Shown here piece after piece: positions 27,499-35,256 of a stretch of DNA of 64,000 nt. The stretch lies in assembly GCA_023392125.1 (NCBI GenBank), contig JAEVZS010000021.1:20057-84056 (forward strand), given 5' to 3'. The stretch comes from Bacteroidota bacterium (lineage in GTDB: Bacteria > Bacteroidota > Bacteroidia > Cytophagales > Cytophagaceae). Each line of letters starts with the position of its first letter. Positions within the stretch are counted from its first letter, which is position 1. The notes under the pieces were generated by a model that did no database searches, was not told where the DNA came from, and saw only the letters and a program-made list of their open reading frames with translations. A program made the position numbers and the translations under genes.

Positions 27499-28347
27499 AT
27501 GAAAATAAAACATTTCGAAGAGCTGTTTTTTAAATGGCTGACCCGAATTACCACACTTGGACTGATTGTTCTGCTGGCTTCGATTATTTTTGAAATATTC
27601 AAAAAAGGGTTACCTGCCTTGTCCTGGGAAATGATCAGTCAGATTCCCAAAGGCGGGTTTTACTTTGGCAGGGAAGGTGGAATTCTCAATGCCATTGCCG
27701 GTTCGTTTTATCTCGCTACCGGCGCATCGCTCCTGGCTTTCTTTATCAGCCTTCCGGTCGCGCTATGTCTGAATATTGTTCTGGTAAGATACAAGACGCT
27801 CCAGGAGATTTTCCGTTTTATTCTCAATCTGCTCTGGGGCGTTCCTCCTATCGTATACGGAGCCTTCGGATTTGCCATTATGCTTTTGCTGGGGCTCAAG
27901 TCTTCGCTTCTTGCCGGAATTCTGACGGTCGCACTTCTGATAAGCCCTATAATGATCAGGGCTATGGATGAAGCGATTAAAAATGTTCCCATGGGGCTTC
28001 TGGAGGCAGGTTATGCATTAGGCGCTACCCGTTTTGAAGTAGCATTTATCCTCTATTTCCGTCAGGCGCTTCCTGGCATAATTACCGCTTTTCTTCTTGG
28101 CCTTGGTAAAGGAATCGGAGATACCGCTTCTGTACTGTTTACAGCCGGATTTACTGATTACATTCCGGAAAGCCTTACAGAGCCCGCTGCCACGCTTCCG
28201 CTGGCCATATTTTTCCAGCTGGGTTCTCCGGTGGCAGAAGTTAAAGCCAGAGCATATGCCGCTTCTGTAGTCCTGATCATCATTATTCTTATCATAAGCA
28301 TATTGTCCAGAACAATATCTGCCCAATACTCTAAAAACACGATCTGA
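27499..28347 (+). CDS. pstA: Phosphate ABC permease PstA
   Basis: Second permease subunit, about six helices. Its coupling motif is MGLLEAGYALGATRFEVAF, and the conserved LLWGVPPIVYGAFGF and GKGIGDTASVLF stretches are present. Start 3 bases after pstC; the stop codon overlaps the pstB start (TGATG-type). Confidence 0.95.
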   Translation: MKIKHFEELFFKWLTRITTLGLIVLLASIIFEIFKKGLPALSWEMISQIPKGGFYFGREGGILNAIAGSFYLATGASLLAFFISLPVALCLNIVLVRYKTLQEIFRFILNLLWGVPPIVYGAFGFAIMLLLGLKSSLLAGILTVALLISPIMIRAMDEAIKNVPMGLLEAGYALGATRFEVAFILYFRQALPGIITAFLLGLGKGIGDTASVLFTAGFTDYIPESLTEPAATLPLAIFFQLGSPVAEVKARAYAASVVLIIIILIISILSRTISAQYSKNTI

Positions 28348-29153
28348 TGAATACCAATCATACTTCCGGACATAACAACATACAGGATGTACCGTCTGCC
28401 GATTCAGGCAACGTGATTCATATCCGCAATCTGAATGTGCATCATCACAAATCCCATATCTTAAAAGATATCAATCTGAAAATCCCGGAAAAAAAGATCA
28501 CAACCTTTCTCGGCCCCTCAGGATGCGGAAAAACAACCCTGCTGAAGTCTCTTAACCGTCTGACTGACCTTTATCCTAAAATGCGTGTTGAAGGCAGTAT
28601 TACCCTCCGGGGAGAAGAAATACTGGATAAGAAAAATAATATAACAGCGCTTCGTCAGAAAATGGGACTTCTTTCGCAGAAACCTTATCCCCTGCCTATG
28701 AGCATATTTGACAATATAGCTTTTGGATTAAAAGTTCAGGGAATAAAAAACAAGACCGAAATAGCGCATAAAGTAGAATACCATCTAAAGCAGGTCGCAC
28801 TATGGGAAGAAGTTAAAGATCGTCTGAAGTCTCCTGCTTCAAGACTTTCCATAGGTCAGCAGCAACGGTTATGCCTTGGCAGAGGTCTGGCGGTTAACCC
28901 GGAAGTTATTCTGGCTGACGAGCCTACTTCTGCTCTCGATCCGATCTCAAGCAGAAAAATAGAAGAGCAGTTTCTTGAATTAAAAAAGGATTACTCATTA
29001 ATTATTGTTACCCACAATCTCCGACAGGCTAAGCGTTTATCTGACTACGCCGTATTTATGTATTTTGGTCAGGTGATTGAACACGGAGCTCCTGCCGAAC
29101 TTTTCAATAATCCCCAAACCGCCGCATTAAAAGATTATCTGAACCTGGGATAA
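28347..29153 (+). CDS. pstB: Phosphate ABC ATPase PstB
   Basis: ATP hydrolysis subunit. Walker A GPSGCGKTTLLKSLNR, Q-loop LLSQKPYPLPMSIFDN, signature SIGQQQRLCLGRGLA (ABC signature S-I-G-Q-Q instead of LSGGQ, a common PstB variation), Walker B VILADEPTSALD, switch His THN. N-terminal ~20 residues are an unconserved tail. Last gene of the operon; no phoU follows. Confidence 0.96.
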   Translation: MNTNHTSGHNNIQDVPSADSGNVIHIRNLNVHHHKSHILKDINLKIPEKKITTFLGPSGCGKTTLLKSLNRLTDLYPKMRVEGSITLRGEEILDKKNNITALRQKMGLLSQKPYPLPMSIFDNIAFGLKVQGIKNKTEIAHKVEYHLKQVALWEEVKDRLKSPASRLSIGQQQRLCLGRGLAVNPEVILADEPTSALDPISSRKIEEQFLELKKDYSLIIVTHNLRQAKRLSDYAVFMYFGQVIEHGAPAELFNNPQTAALKDYLNLG

Positions 29154-29174
29154 AACATATTTTCGGTAGAAATA

Positions 29175-29204
29175 AAAGAGGCTGTCCCAAAAGGCAGCCT
29201 CTTT
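29175..29204 (+). terminator. Terminator of the pst operon
   Basis: AAAGAGGCTG / CAGCCTCTTT, 10-bp stem with a 10-base loop, then TCTGTTT. Confidence 0.85.
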
Positions 29205-29250
29205 CTGTTTACACCTGTATTTGAAATTTGAGTTTATCTCTAGTTAAATA

Positions 29251-29286
29251 AAAAAGAAAAGCGGTTTCGAAAATTCCGAAACCGCT
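29251..29286 (-). terminator. Terminator of tRNA (CAT)
   Basis: AGCGGTTTCG / CGAAACCGCT, 10-bp stem, 7-base loop, followed on the minus strand by TTTCTTTTTT; begins 7 bases past the tRNA end. Confidence 0.88.
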
Positions 29287-29293
29287 CACAAAG

Positions 29294-29367
29294 TGGACCC
29301 TGATGGGCTCGAACCATCGACCCCCTGATTATGAGTCAGGTGCTCTAACCAGCTGAGCTAAGGGTCC
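29294..29367 (-). tRNA. tRNA with anticodon CAT (Met elongator or Ile2)
   Basis: 74 nt cloverleaf: acceptor GGACCCT/AGGGTCC (7 perfect pairs), D-arm GCTCAGCTGGTTAGAGC, anticodon stem CCTGA/TCAGG with loop CTCATAA, T-arm GATGG-TTCGAGC-CCATC, discriminator A. A CAT anticodon alone cannot separate elongator Met from lysidine-modified Ile. The C4-G69 and C5-G68 pairs resemble E. coli tRNA-Ile2 more than elongator Met, so Ile2 is a real possibility. Confidence 0.96.
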
Positions 29368-29548
29368 ATTAACCTACATGGTTAATATCTTTCCCGTATA
29401 AAACGGACTGGTTTTGTTTCCCTCGTTGAATTTGGGAGTGCAATTTTACAACTTTGATTTATTTATGACAAATGTTTTAGAAGGTTTATTAAAATATTTT
29501 TTCAACATCACAGATTAAAAAACTACAAAATATTAATATCCAATATTT

Positions 29549-29725
29549 TTAATTCTCATCCCCCGGATCACTGCAACATCTGCCTTCATGAACTTCTTTC
29601 ATCCACTCCTCATCACTCAGTGCCGGAGAGCCGGGTGCAGGCTGTTTACAATATACACACTCGTCTCCGGAGTCAATATAGCCTCTTCCTTCACAAACCG
29701 GACACAAATACCCACATGTTGCCAT
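29549..29725 (-). CDS. Small Cys-rich zinc-ribbon-like protein
   Basis: 58 aa starting MATCGYLCPVCEGRGYID, with a DnaJ-like CPVCEGRG knuckle and a second pair CVYC, then an acidic tail with CC. Four or more Cys placed as CxxC...CxxC fit one zinc site. ATG 29725 was preferred over 29737. Function unknown; coding status rests on the motif and isolation from other genes. Confidence 0.65.
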   Translation of the reverse strand: MATCGYLCPVCEGRGYIDSGDECVYCKQPAPGSPALSDEEWMKEVHEGRCCSDPGDEN

Positions 29726-29825
29726 ATACCAATACAATCAATTAATTAACTGCAATCTTTAAATTGTTTCCCGGAACGCCCTCTCTCTTAAAAATGTTAT
29801 ATATCCAGATAAGGAGGAGGAGAAT

Positions 29826-30215
29826 ATGCGAGGTACTATAATCGAACACGGTCATTACGAGCTTTTAGAAAGCGAAAGAGGCAGAATATTACTAATTCTG
29901 AATCAGGTTAATACATATATATGGAGCACTGACAAAGCCATTGAGTACCTGCAACTCACTCAGGGGATGAATGAAAAATCAGGGGACAGACATTTCAGAA
30001 TAATGAACAAAGGCCCTTTTTTCATTATAAATACGCAAAACAATACGCTTTTCAATAATGTTCCGCATCTATATCTGAAGCATCAGAATCATTACGATGA
30101 ATTTATTATTCAGGACGGGCTTCCTAATCTGATAGACACAAGTAAGGAAATAATCCGCACAAACCGGCTGCTACCAGATGAGGAAGTGGAAACATTCGTT
30201 TTTCAACGGTATTAA
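29826..30215 (+). CDS. Hypothetical protein with a strong Shine-Dalgarno
   Basis: 129 aa, soluble, no family recognised. Sequence is Asn/Ile/His-rich with no Cys. AAGGAGGAGG lies 5-14 bases before the ATG, which is unusual because Bacteroidota genes rarely carry a strong Shine-Dalgarno. It converges with the next gene; the two stop codons overlap (30212-30215). Confidence 0.7.
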   Translation: MRGTIIEHGHYELLESERGRILLILNQVNTYIWSTDKAIEYLQLTQGMNEKSGDRHFRIMNKGPFFIINTQNNTLFNNVPHLYLKHQNHYDEFIIQDGLPNLIDTSKEIIRTNRLLPDEEVETFVFQRY

Positions 30216-30499
30216 AGCTCTATGGCCCACACACATTTCGTGGGAATGGTTACTCCCTTCAGGGAAATGAAATCATCATCTGCACTCCAGATGGTGGTTT
30301 CAACAGCCATTAGCTGATCTTCTGAAGTTTTAAAATACAACTTTACTTTATGCTTAAACAGGTTTCCCATTGTCTGGGCTTTATTCAGATACATATTTCT
30401 CAAACGCACTCGGGAAGGCTCTCCTTCCAATACATCAGTCGGGTAAAACTTCAAACCGCTTATTTGCTCCTTAGGCACTGTTACTGCTGCTGTCAACAT
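30212..30499 (-). CDS. Hypothetical conserved-looking protein
   Basis: 95 aa, no signal peptide. Predicted strand-rich (VKLYFKTSEDQLMAVETTIW...FISLKGVTIPTKCVWAIEL), a small beta-sheet domain. The end LKGVTIPTKCVWAIEL is reminiscent of small Bacteroidota proteins of unknown function. I cannot name a family. Confidence 0.65.
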   Translation of the reverse strand: MLTAAVTVPKEQISGLKFYPTDVLEGEPSRVRLRNMYLNKAQTMGNLFKHKVKLYFKTSEDQLMAVETTIWSADDDFISLKGVTIPTKCVWAIEL

Positions 30500-30604
30500 A
30501 CTTATTTAAAAATTATTTGTTGAAAATATACGACAAAAACCCCATTTTAGGTTCTGTTTACATTTCGGATTTTTAAATACATTACAGAAATATAGCAAAA
30601 AAAT

Positions 30605-30805
30605 ATGAGCATTTCAATTGATACTGTTCGAATTGGAAAAAAATATAAACTTATCAACAATCATGATATTACCGAGTTTCAGGTTATTGAGCGATTATCC
30701 AATTCCAATTTTTTAATCAAAGACCTGACAAGCCTGGATATATATGAGTTTGAAAATCTGGTTCAGTTTGGAAAAGGTAGTGATTATTCGCTTGAAGAAC
30801 TCTGA
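30605..30805 (+). CDS. Small hypothetical protein
   Basis: 66 aa, acidic, soluble; begins MSISIDTVRIGKKYKLINN, suggestive of a small beta-barrel. No family recognised. Only 52 bases separate it from the YceI gene, so co-transcription is possible. Confidence 0.55.
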   Translation: MSISIDTVRIGKKYKLINNHDITEFQVIERLSNSNFLIKDLTSLDIYEFENLVQFGKGSDYSLEEL

Positions 30806-30857
30806 TGCTTCCAACCAAACCGGTTCTTCATGAGTTTACCATGTAAAAAAAATAAAT

Positions 30858-31394
30858 ATGCATAAGCTATTGTTTTTTCTTATGGTCGCATGCTGGTTTC
30901 CTGTTCTGACCCATGCGCAAAAACTTCAGACAAGTAATGCTCATGCCGAGGTTAGCGGAAGCGCTCCCGGAAATCCATATACAGGCAAATCAGATCAGCT
31001 TAAAGGAACACTTGATCCTAAAAGCGGAGAAGTAAACTTTCAGATACCATTAAATTCCATTAAAACCGGCAAGGATAAACGGGATGAACATATGAATGAG
31101 GCGCTTGAAACGGACAAATATCCGGAAGCAACTTTTAAAGGGAAAATCACCTCTGGCTTTGATGCAAAAAAGCAAAGCAAACAGGAGGTTACTCTGAAGG
31201 GTGACTTTACAATTCACGGAGTGACCAAAAATATAGACATAAAAGGTTCTGTTCATCCGCAGGGTAATAAAGTTGATTTCTATGCACAATGGAATATTGA
31301 TATTACCGAATACAAGATTGAACCTCCCAAAATTCTGACATATAAGGTTGATCCGGAACATACCATTACTGTCTCCGGCGAACTCGGCAAATAA
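30858..31394 (+). CDS. YceI-family periplasmic lipid-binding-like protein
   Basis: Signal peptide ending LTHAQ. The rest is a lipocalin-like YceI domain: GSAPGNPYTGKSDQLKGTLD, DKRDEHMNEALETDKYPEATFKG, LKGDFTIHGVTKNIDI and a C-terminal strand. Members bind isoprenoid-like ligands. 178 aa is the usual length. Confidence 0.92.
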   Translation: MHKLLFFLMVACWFPVLTHAQKLQTSNAHAEVSGSAPGNPYTGKSDQLKGTLDPKSGEVNFQIPLNSIKTGKDKRDEHMNEALETDKYPEATFKGKITSGFDAKKQSKQEVTLKGDFTIHGVTKNIDIKGSVHPQGNKVDFYAQWNIDITEYKIEPPKILTYKVDPEHTITVSGELGK

Positions 31395-31419
31395 CAAAAC
31401 AGAACATCCCTCACAAAAT

Positions 31420-31453
31420 AAAAGGGAAAAGATGATCGATCTTTTCCCTTTTT
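31420..31453. terminator. Bidirectional terminator between YceI and the aminotransferase
   Basis: AAAAGGGAAAAGAT / ATCTTTTCCCTTTT, 14-bp perfect stem, 5-base loop, T-runs on both strands. Confidence 0.88.
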
Positions 31454-31506
31454 ACTATTCTGATGTGAAATCACATCTTCAAACAGGTTTTACCTTCATT
31501 TGATAA

Positions 31507-32811
31507 TCAGCTCTTCAGATAATGTGTTATAGCATCTCTGAGCGTAGTGAAAATATTGATAAGCTCTTTTTCATTTTCCTCGAGCAGGGTCACCCGAAAT
31601 CCTTTAAGATCCGAGCAAAATGATGAAATCGGAACAACACAGATCCCTGTAGCTCCCAAAAGATAATATACAAACCGTTTATCATTGGCCACCCCCGGTT
31701 CACTCACCCACTTCTCCACAAGCGCTTTTATATCCGGATTTTTTATTTCCAGATACTGATTATCATTCAGCACACCTTCTTTAAAAATAATGGTATTATA
31801 GAATGCGCCATACGTTTCATTGAATCTAAGCTCCGGAACCTGCCCGAGAATATCAGCTATAATCCTGCTTCTACGCCCGATTGCTTCATTGACTTCTCTT
31901 CTGTAAGGCATATAACGAGGGTCGCCCATAATCCGCGGAATAGCCAGCTGAGGCAATGTTGTAGAGCATACCTCAATCATTTTGGCATTATCCAGAACAG
32001 AGCAGAATGCATCAAACTGCGAATCAGCCGAGCGGTTATAGTACTCCATCCAGCCGCAACGGGAACCTGGCCAGGGAAATTCTTTTGAAATACCCTTAAG
32101 AGCAATACCTGGTACATCGCCGATAATCTCGGCAAGCGAATATGCTCTGGCTCCGTTGTAGGTAATATTCAGATATATCTCATCACTGATCAGCATCAGA
32201 TCAAACTCCTCAGCAATTTCCACAATTCGCTTCAGGTGCTCATAGGGATAAACCATACCGGTCGGATTGTCCGGATTGATAATCAGAATACCGACAATGT
32301 TCGGATTATACTTAACTTTATTGTACAAATCATCCAGATCCGGGTACCAGTGATTGTCCGGGTCAAGCTTATAGGTAAGCGGCTCCTGTGAAGCATGCGC
32401 GGCTTCTGCTGACGAGTGAGTCGAATACGCAGGAGATGGACCGATTACTCTCGAGTTGCGACTGATAAACTGATAAACTTTGGCTATGGCATCTCCAAGA
32501 CCATTAAAAAACAAGATATCATTTGCTGTAATCTGAGCTCCCCCTTTGGCATTATTCAGATCAGCCAAAAACTTCCTGGTTTCCAGAATCCCTTTTGAGG
32601 GACAATATCCATACGTCTCATTTTTCATTACAAGATCTGCAATAATCTCCTTCATCCAGGCAGGAATCTGCTGCTTTTTCTGAATCGGATCACCGATATT
32701 CTCCATGTAAACCGCCTGGCCTGCCTGATGTACCAGATCTGCCTTCTTTACAATTTCCCGTATCTCATAGCTGAGCTCCTTAGACCCTTCGCTTAACAGT
32801 TTATTTCTCAT
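31507..32811 (-). CDS. PLP-dependent aminotransferase, class I/II (AlaA-like)
   Basis: Fold-type I aminotransferase, possibly acting on alanine or a related amino acid. Key residues: INPDNPTG (Asn), LISDEIY (Asp/Tyr), and PLP Lys in GISKEFPWPGSRCGW. Length 434 aa is somewhat long because of an N-terminal extension before YMENIGDP. Substrate not determinable. Confidence 0.92.
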   Translation of the reverse strand: MRNKLLSEGSKELSYEIREIVKKADLVHQAGQAVYMENIGDPIQKKQQIPAWMKEIIADLVMKNETYGYCPSKGILETRKFLADLNNAKGGAQITANDILFFNGLGDAIAKVYQFISRNSRVIGPSPAYSTHSSAEAAHASQEPLTYKLDPDNHWYPDLDDLYNKVKYNPNIVGILIINPDNPTGMVYPYEHLKRIVEIAEEFDLMLISDEIYLNITYNGARAYSLAEIIGDVPGIALKGISKEFPWPGSRCGWMEYYNRSADSQFDAFCSVLDNAKMIEVCSTTLPQLAIPRIMGDPRYMPYRREVNEAIGRRSRIIADILGQVPELRFNETYGAFYNTIIFKEGVLNDNQYLEIKNPDIKALVEKWVSEPGVANDKRFVYYLLGATGICVVPISSFCSDLKGFRVTLLEENEKELINIFTTLRDAITHYLKS

Positions 32812-32829
32812 GTATCACTATTTCTTCCG

Positions 32830-32837
32830 CAAAATTA
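32830..32837 (-). promoter_or_regulatory. -7 element of the aminotransferase gene
   Basis: TAATTTTG on the minus strand, 18 bases before the ATG; implies a leader of about 12 bases. No good -33 TTG. Confidence 0.4.
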
Positions 32838-33078
32838 AATAAAAATATAATTCTCCTGAGGAGCAGGATAACTTTATTGAATAAAAAAGGACGAAATCTC
32901 ATATAGAAGAATTCTATAACAAGATCAGCTGAGCGAAGCTGCTACGACCAGCTGCATTCATCCGAAAAAAGAACTTTTGAATTTCTATAAAGCAGTCGTC
33001 TGTATAGGAATTGGAAGGCTTCCCGGAAGAAGTACTGATTTATGAACCACAATCAGTCTGAGAGCCGGCTAATAATGA

Positions 33079-33104
33079 AAAAAGCGCACCCGGAGTGCGC
33101 TTAT
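33079..33104 (-). terminator. Orphan intrinsic terminator
   Basis: AAGCGCAC / GTGCGCTT, 8-bp stem, 5-base loop, followed on the minus strand by TTTTTTC. No intact minus-strand gene ends here. Confidence 0.7.
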
Positions 33105-33139
33105 GTGAACCCTCTGGTACAGAACTCGAACTCACTATT

Positions 33140-33363
33140 AGAGGATTTGCGGCGGCTAAACATGGAGAGACTTCTATGAACGAAGAGCAGATGATGAGTG
33201 CGGAAGAAGTAGCTGTGGAAATTTTAAAGCGGTTCAGAAAAGAAAACGTGATCTTATCTTAACACGTCAGGGAAAACTGACGGTCTTTATGAATAAGTGG
33301 TTTCCGGGGTTGATGGATAAGATGGTTTATAATCATATGGCCAGGGAAAAGATTCACCTTTGA
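33140..33363 (+). pseudogene. C-terminal relic of a short-chain dehydrogenase (frameshifted)
   Basis: Two short frames join into an SDR C-terminus. Frame A from 33140 reads ...MNEEQMMSAEEVAVEILKRF, then stops at 33260. The adjacent frame reads RKRDLILTRQGKLTVF, then NKWFPGLMDKMVYNHMARE, ending at 33363. Bacteroidota SDRs have the pattern MMSAEEVA..I..A...RKR.L.LT..GKLTVFLNKFFPxxMDKMVYNHMAKE. One frameshift lies near 33230-33247, and the Rossmann and catalytic parts are gone, so it is a relic. Confidence 0.8.
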
Positions 33364-33462
33364 AATGATTATGCAGCTGTATGACTGGAAATGAGTCGGA
33401 TAACTGGAAGGATTGCAATTACGTACTACTGAAGAATGAAGTAAAACTTAAAATTAAGTATC

Positions 33463-33921
33463 ATGAGTACATTCAATGGCATAGGAACAAGATTTCTTGG
33501 CTTTTCAAAAACTGAAGCTGGCGATGCCTATTATGCCACCAATTGGTTTACATTTCTGTTTTTTCCGGTTATTCCTTTGTATCGAGCAAAAGTAATATTG
33601 AAAAAAACAGAACAGGATTGGTCCGTTTTGAAAAAAAAATATGATATACTTTCGAAAGAGAAATTATCAGCAAAAGAAATATTCAGTACTTATTTATTCG
33701 GATGGATTCTGATTCCGCTTTTTATAGTTTGGCCCGTTATATTTTGTATTACGGAAGTTGCAGATGTGATTGGTTTACCCCCGTCTGAATTTAAAGGACT
33801 GATCAACGGGCCGAATTTCGGAGTTCGTGAGTACCTGTTTTTTGCTGCTTTGATCTGGATAGTGGTGGTGGCATGGAAACTTAAAAAATGGGATGATAAA
33901 AGAGGAACATACAATTTTTAG
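33463..33921 (+). CDS. Small membrane protein of unknown function
   Basis: 152 aa. Starts MSTFNGIGTRFLGFSKTEAGDAYYATNWFTFLFFPVIPLYRA, a start similar to other Bacteroidota membrane proteins in which a GxGT...G turn precedes a W-F-FFPxxP hairpin. Two more hydrophobic segments at ~75-100 and ~125-140. Function unknown. Confidence 0.65.
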   Translation: MSTFNGIGTRFLGFSKTEAGDAYYATNWFTFLFFPVIPLYRAKVILKKTEQDWSVLKKKYDILSKEKLSAKEIFSTYLFGWILIPLFIVWPVIFCITEVADVIGLPPSEFKGLINGPNFGVREYLFFAALIWIVVVAWKLKKWDDKRGTYNF

Positions 33922-33976
33922 AAGAGACCTAAATAAACACAGATTCAGCTGTTTTTAGATTTGAAAAGTATAATAA

Positions 33977-34010
33977 AAAAAGCCTGAAATTTTAAAATTT
34001 CAGGCTTTTT
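33977..34010. terminator. Perfect palindromic terminator by tRNA-Arg
   Basis: 34-base perfect palindrome AAAAAGCCTGAAATTTT / AAAATTTCAGGCTTTTT; on the minus strand it terminates tRNA-Arg 8 bases past its end and on the plus strand the membrane protein gene. Confidence 0.9.
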
Positions 34011-34018
34011 ACTTTTTG

Positions 34019-34090
34019 TGACCCCATCGGGACTCGAACCCAAATCTTCAGAACCGGAATCTGAAATTCTATCCATTGAACTATGGGGCC
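34019..34090 (-). tRNA. tRNA-Arg (CCG)
   Basis: 72 nt. Acceptor GGCCCCA pairs with TGGGGTC (one G-T at position 2-71); anticodon stem TCAGA/TCTGA with loop TTCCGGT gives CCG; T-loop TTCGAGT; discriminator A. Confidence 0.96.
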
Positions 34091-34305
34091 TTATTTAGGC
34101 GGTGCAAAAATAGATTTTTTTTTCTCAACAACCAAGTAATATATCTGCCGGTCTATAATTTTAGACTAAGTAGAAAATCATAGAATTGGCGGCTAAACCA
34201 AAGTCGCTCTAAAATACAATTCAGTATTAAGAAAGTTTAAACAAATGGTTACTTATTTTTATTTTGGCAGGGACATAATTAACTTGCTTCACAAAGCACC
34301 GCTGT

Positions 34306-35256
34306 ATGATTCGGATATTTTATATTAAAGATAATGAAATAAGATGGGAAAAAGATCCGGAAACTATTACCCCCGAAGACCCCAGACTAATCTGGGTAGA
34401 TCTGCAATCACCCACAAGTGAGGAAAAGCAAAAAATAGAAGAGCTATTCAGAATTGAATTATTTACTTCGCAGGAAGCTGCTGAAATCGAAAGCAGTTCA
34501 CGGTATATTGAGGATATCTATACTGTAGAGGCAAACAATGCTTTTGTTGTGAGTGAAAACCAGTCCTATGTAACCAAACAGGTTTCATTTATACTGAAAG
34601 AAAATATTCTTTTCACTGTCAGAAATGCAGACCTGAAAGCCTTTGCAGATGTTGTCAGAAAGTTAAAAACCTATCGAAACAGCCAGATTTCAAAAGCATC
34701 ACAGATATGGACGCTACTGCTTGAATCCAGAATAGACCTGGATGCCGATTTTATCGAATCTCTTACACGTCAGACAAATGCTGTCAGTAAAAAGCTTCTT
34801 AAAGAACGTTCTTTTAAAGAAGAAATCCTTATCAAGATCACTGAGCTGCAGGAAAACACCATTCTGATCCGCGAAAGTATTGTTGATAAACAACGCCTGG
34901 TTTCTTCCTTGCTCAAAAGTTCTTTTATTCAGGAGCCGGAAAAAGAGCGTCTCCGGATTCTGATCAAGGATATAACCTCACTTCTCCAGCATACAGAATT
35001 CAGTTTTGAACGACTTGAGTTTCTTCAAAACACCTTCCTGGGACTTGTTAATATAGAGCAGAACCAGGTAATTAAGATTTTTACTGTAGTGACTGTTGTG
35101 TTTATGCCACCTACCCTGATCGCGAGTATTTACGGCATGAACTTTTCCTATATGCCCGAACTCGGATGGAGCTGGGGATATCCATTTGCAATCGCCATGA
35201 TGCTTCTTGCTTCTCTTGCCTTTCTCTGGTATTTCAGACACCGGAAGTGGCTATAA
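34306..35256 (+). CDS. CorA-family Mg2+/Co2+ channel
   Basis: Pentameric inner-membrane cation channel. Large cytoplasmic N-terminal domain with a long helix; two C-terminal membrane helices. The selectivity motif GMN is present as IYGMNFSYMPELGW, followed by a basic tail (RHRKWL). 316 aa is typical. Its last 6 bases overlap the end of the convergent ABC gene. Confidence 0.95.
   Translation: MIRIFYIKDNEIRWEKDPETITPEDPRLIWVDLQSPTSEEKQKIEELFRIELFTSQEAAEIESSSRYIEDIYTVEANNAFVVSENQSYVTKQVSFILKENILFTVRNADLKAFADVVRKLKTYRNSQISKASQIWTLLLESRIDLDADFIESLTRQTNAVSKKLLKERSFKEEILIKITELQENTILIRESIVDKQRLVSSLLKSSFIQEPEKERLRILIKDITSLLQHTEFSFERLEFLQNTFLGLVNIEQNQVIKIFTVVTVVFMPPTLIASIYGMNFSYMPELGWSWGYPFAIAMMLLASLAFLWYFRHRKWL

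Larger units (their letters stand above)
32812..33139. other. Non-coding stretch upstream of the decayed dehydrogenase
   Basis: No intact ORF. It holds the aminotransferase promoter (32830-32837) and a terminator hairpin (33079-33104). Between these I see nothing recognisable; it may be decayed coding sequence. Confidence 0.5.

Noticed and set aside
29368..29388. ATTAACC/GGTTAAT inverted repeat beside the CAT tRNA
   Set aside because: Seven pairs in AT-rich sequence can arise by chance; no second copy by the other tRNAs.
33100..33145. tRNA-like 3' half (GTTCGAGTTC on the minus strand) next to a terminator
   Set aside because: The T-loop is present and the terminator sits where the other tRNAs have theirs, but the T-stem and acceptor cannot pair, and no D-arm or anticodon arm follows. 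It may be a relic; not called.
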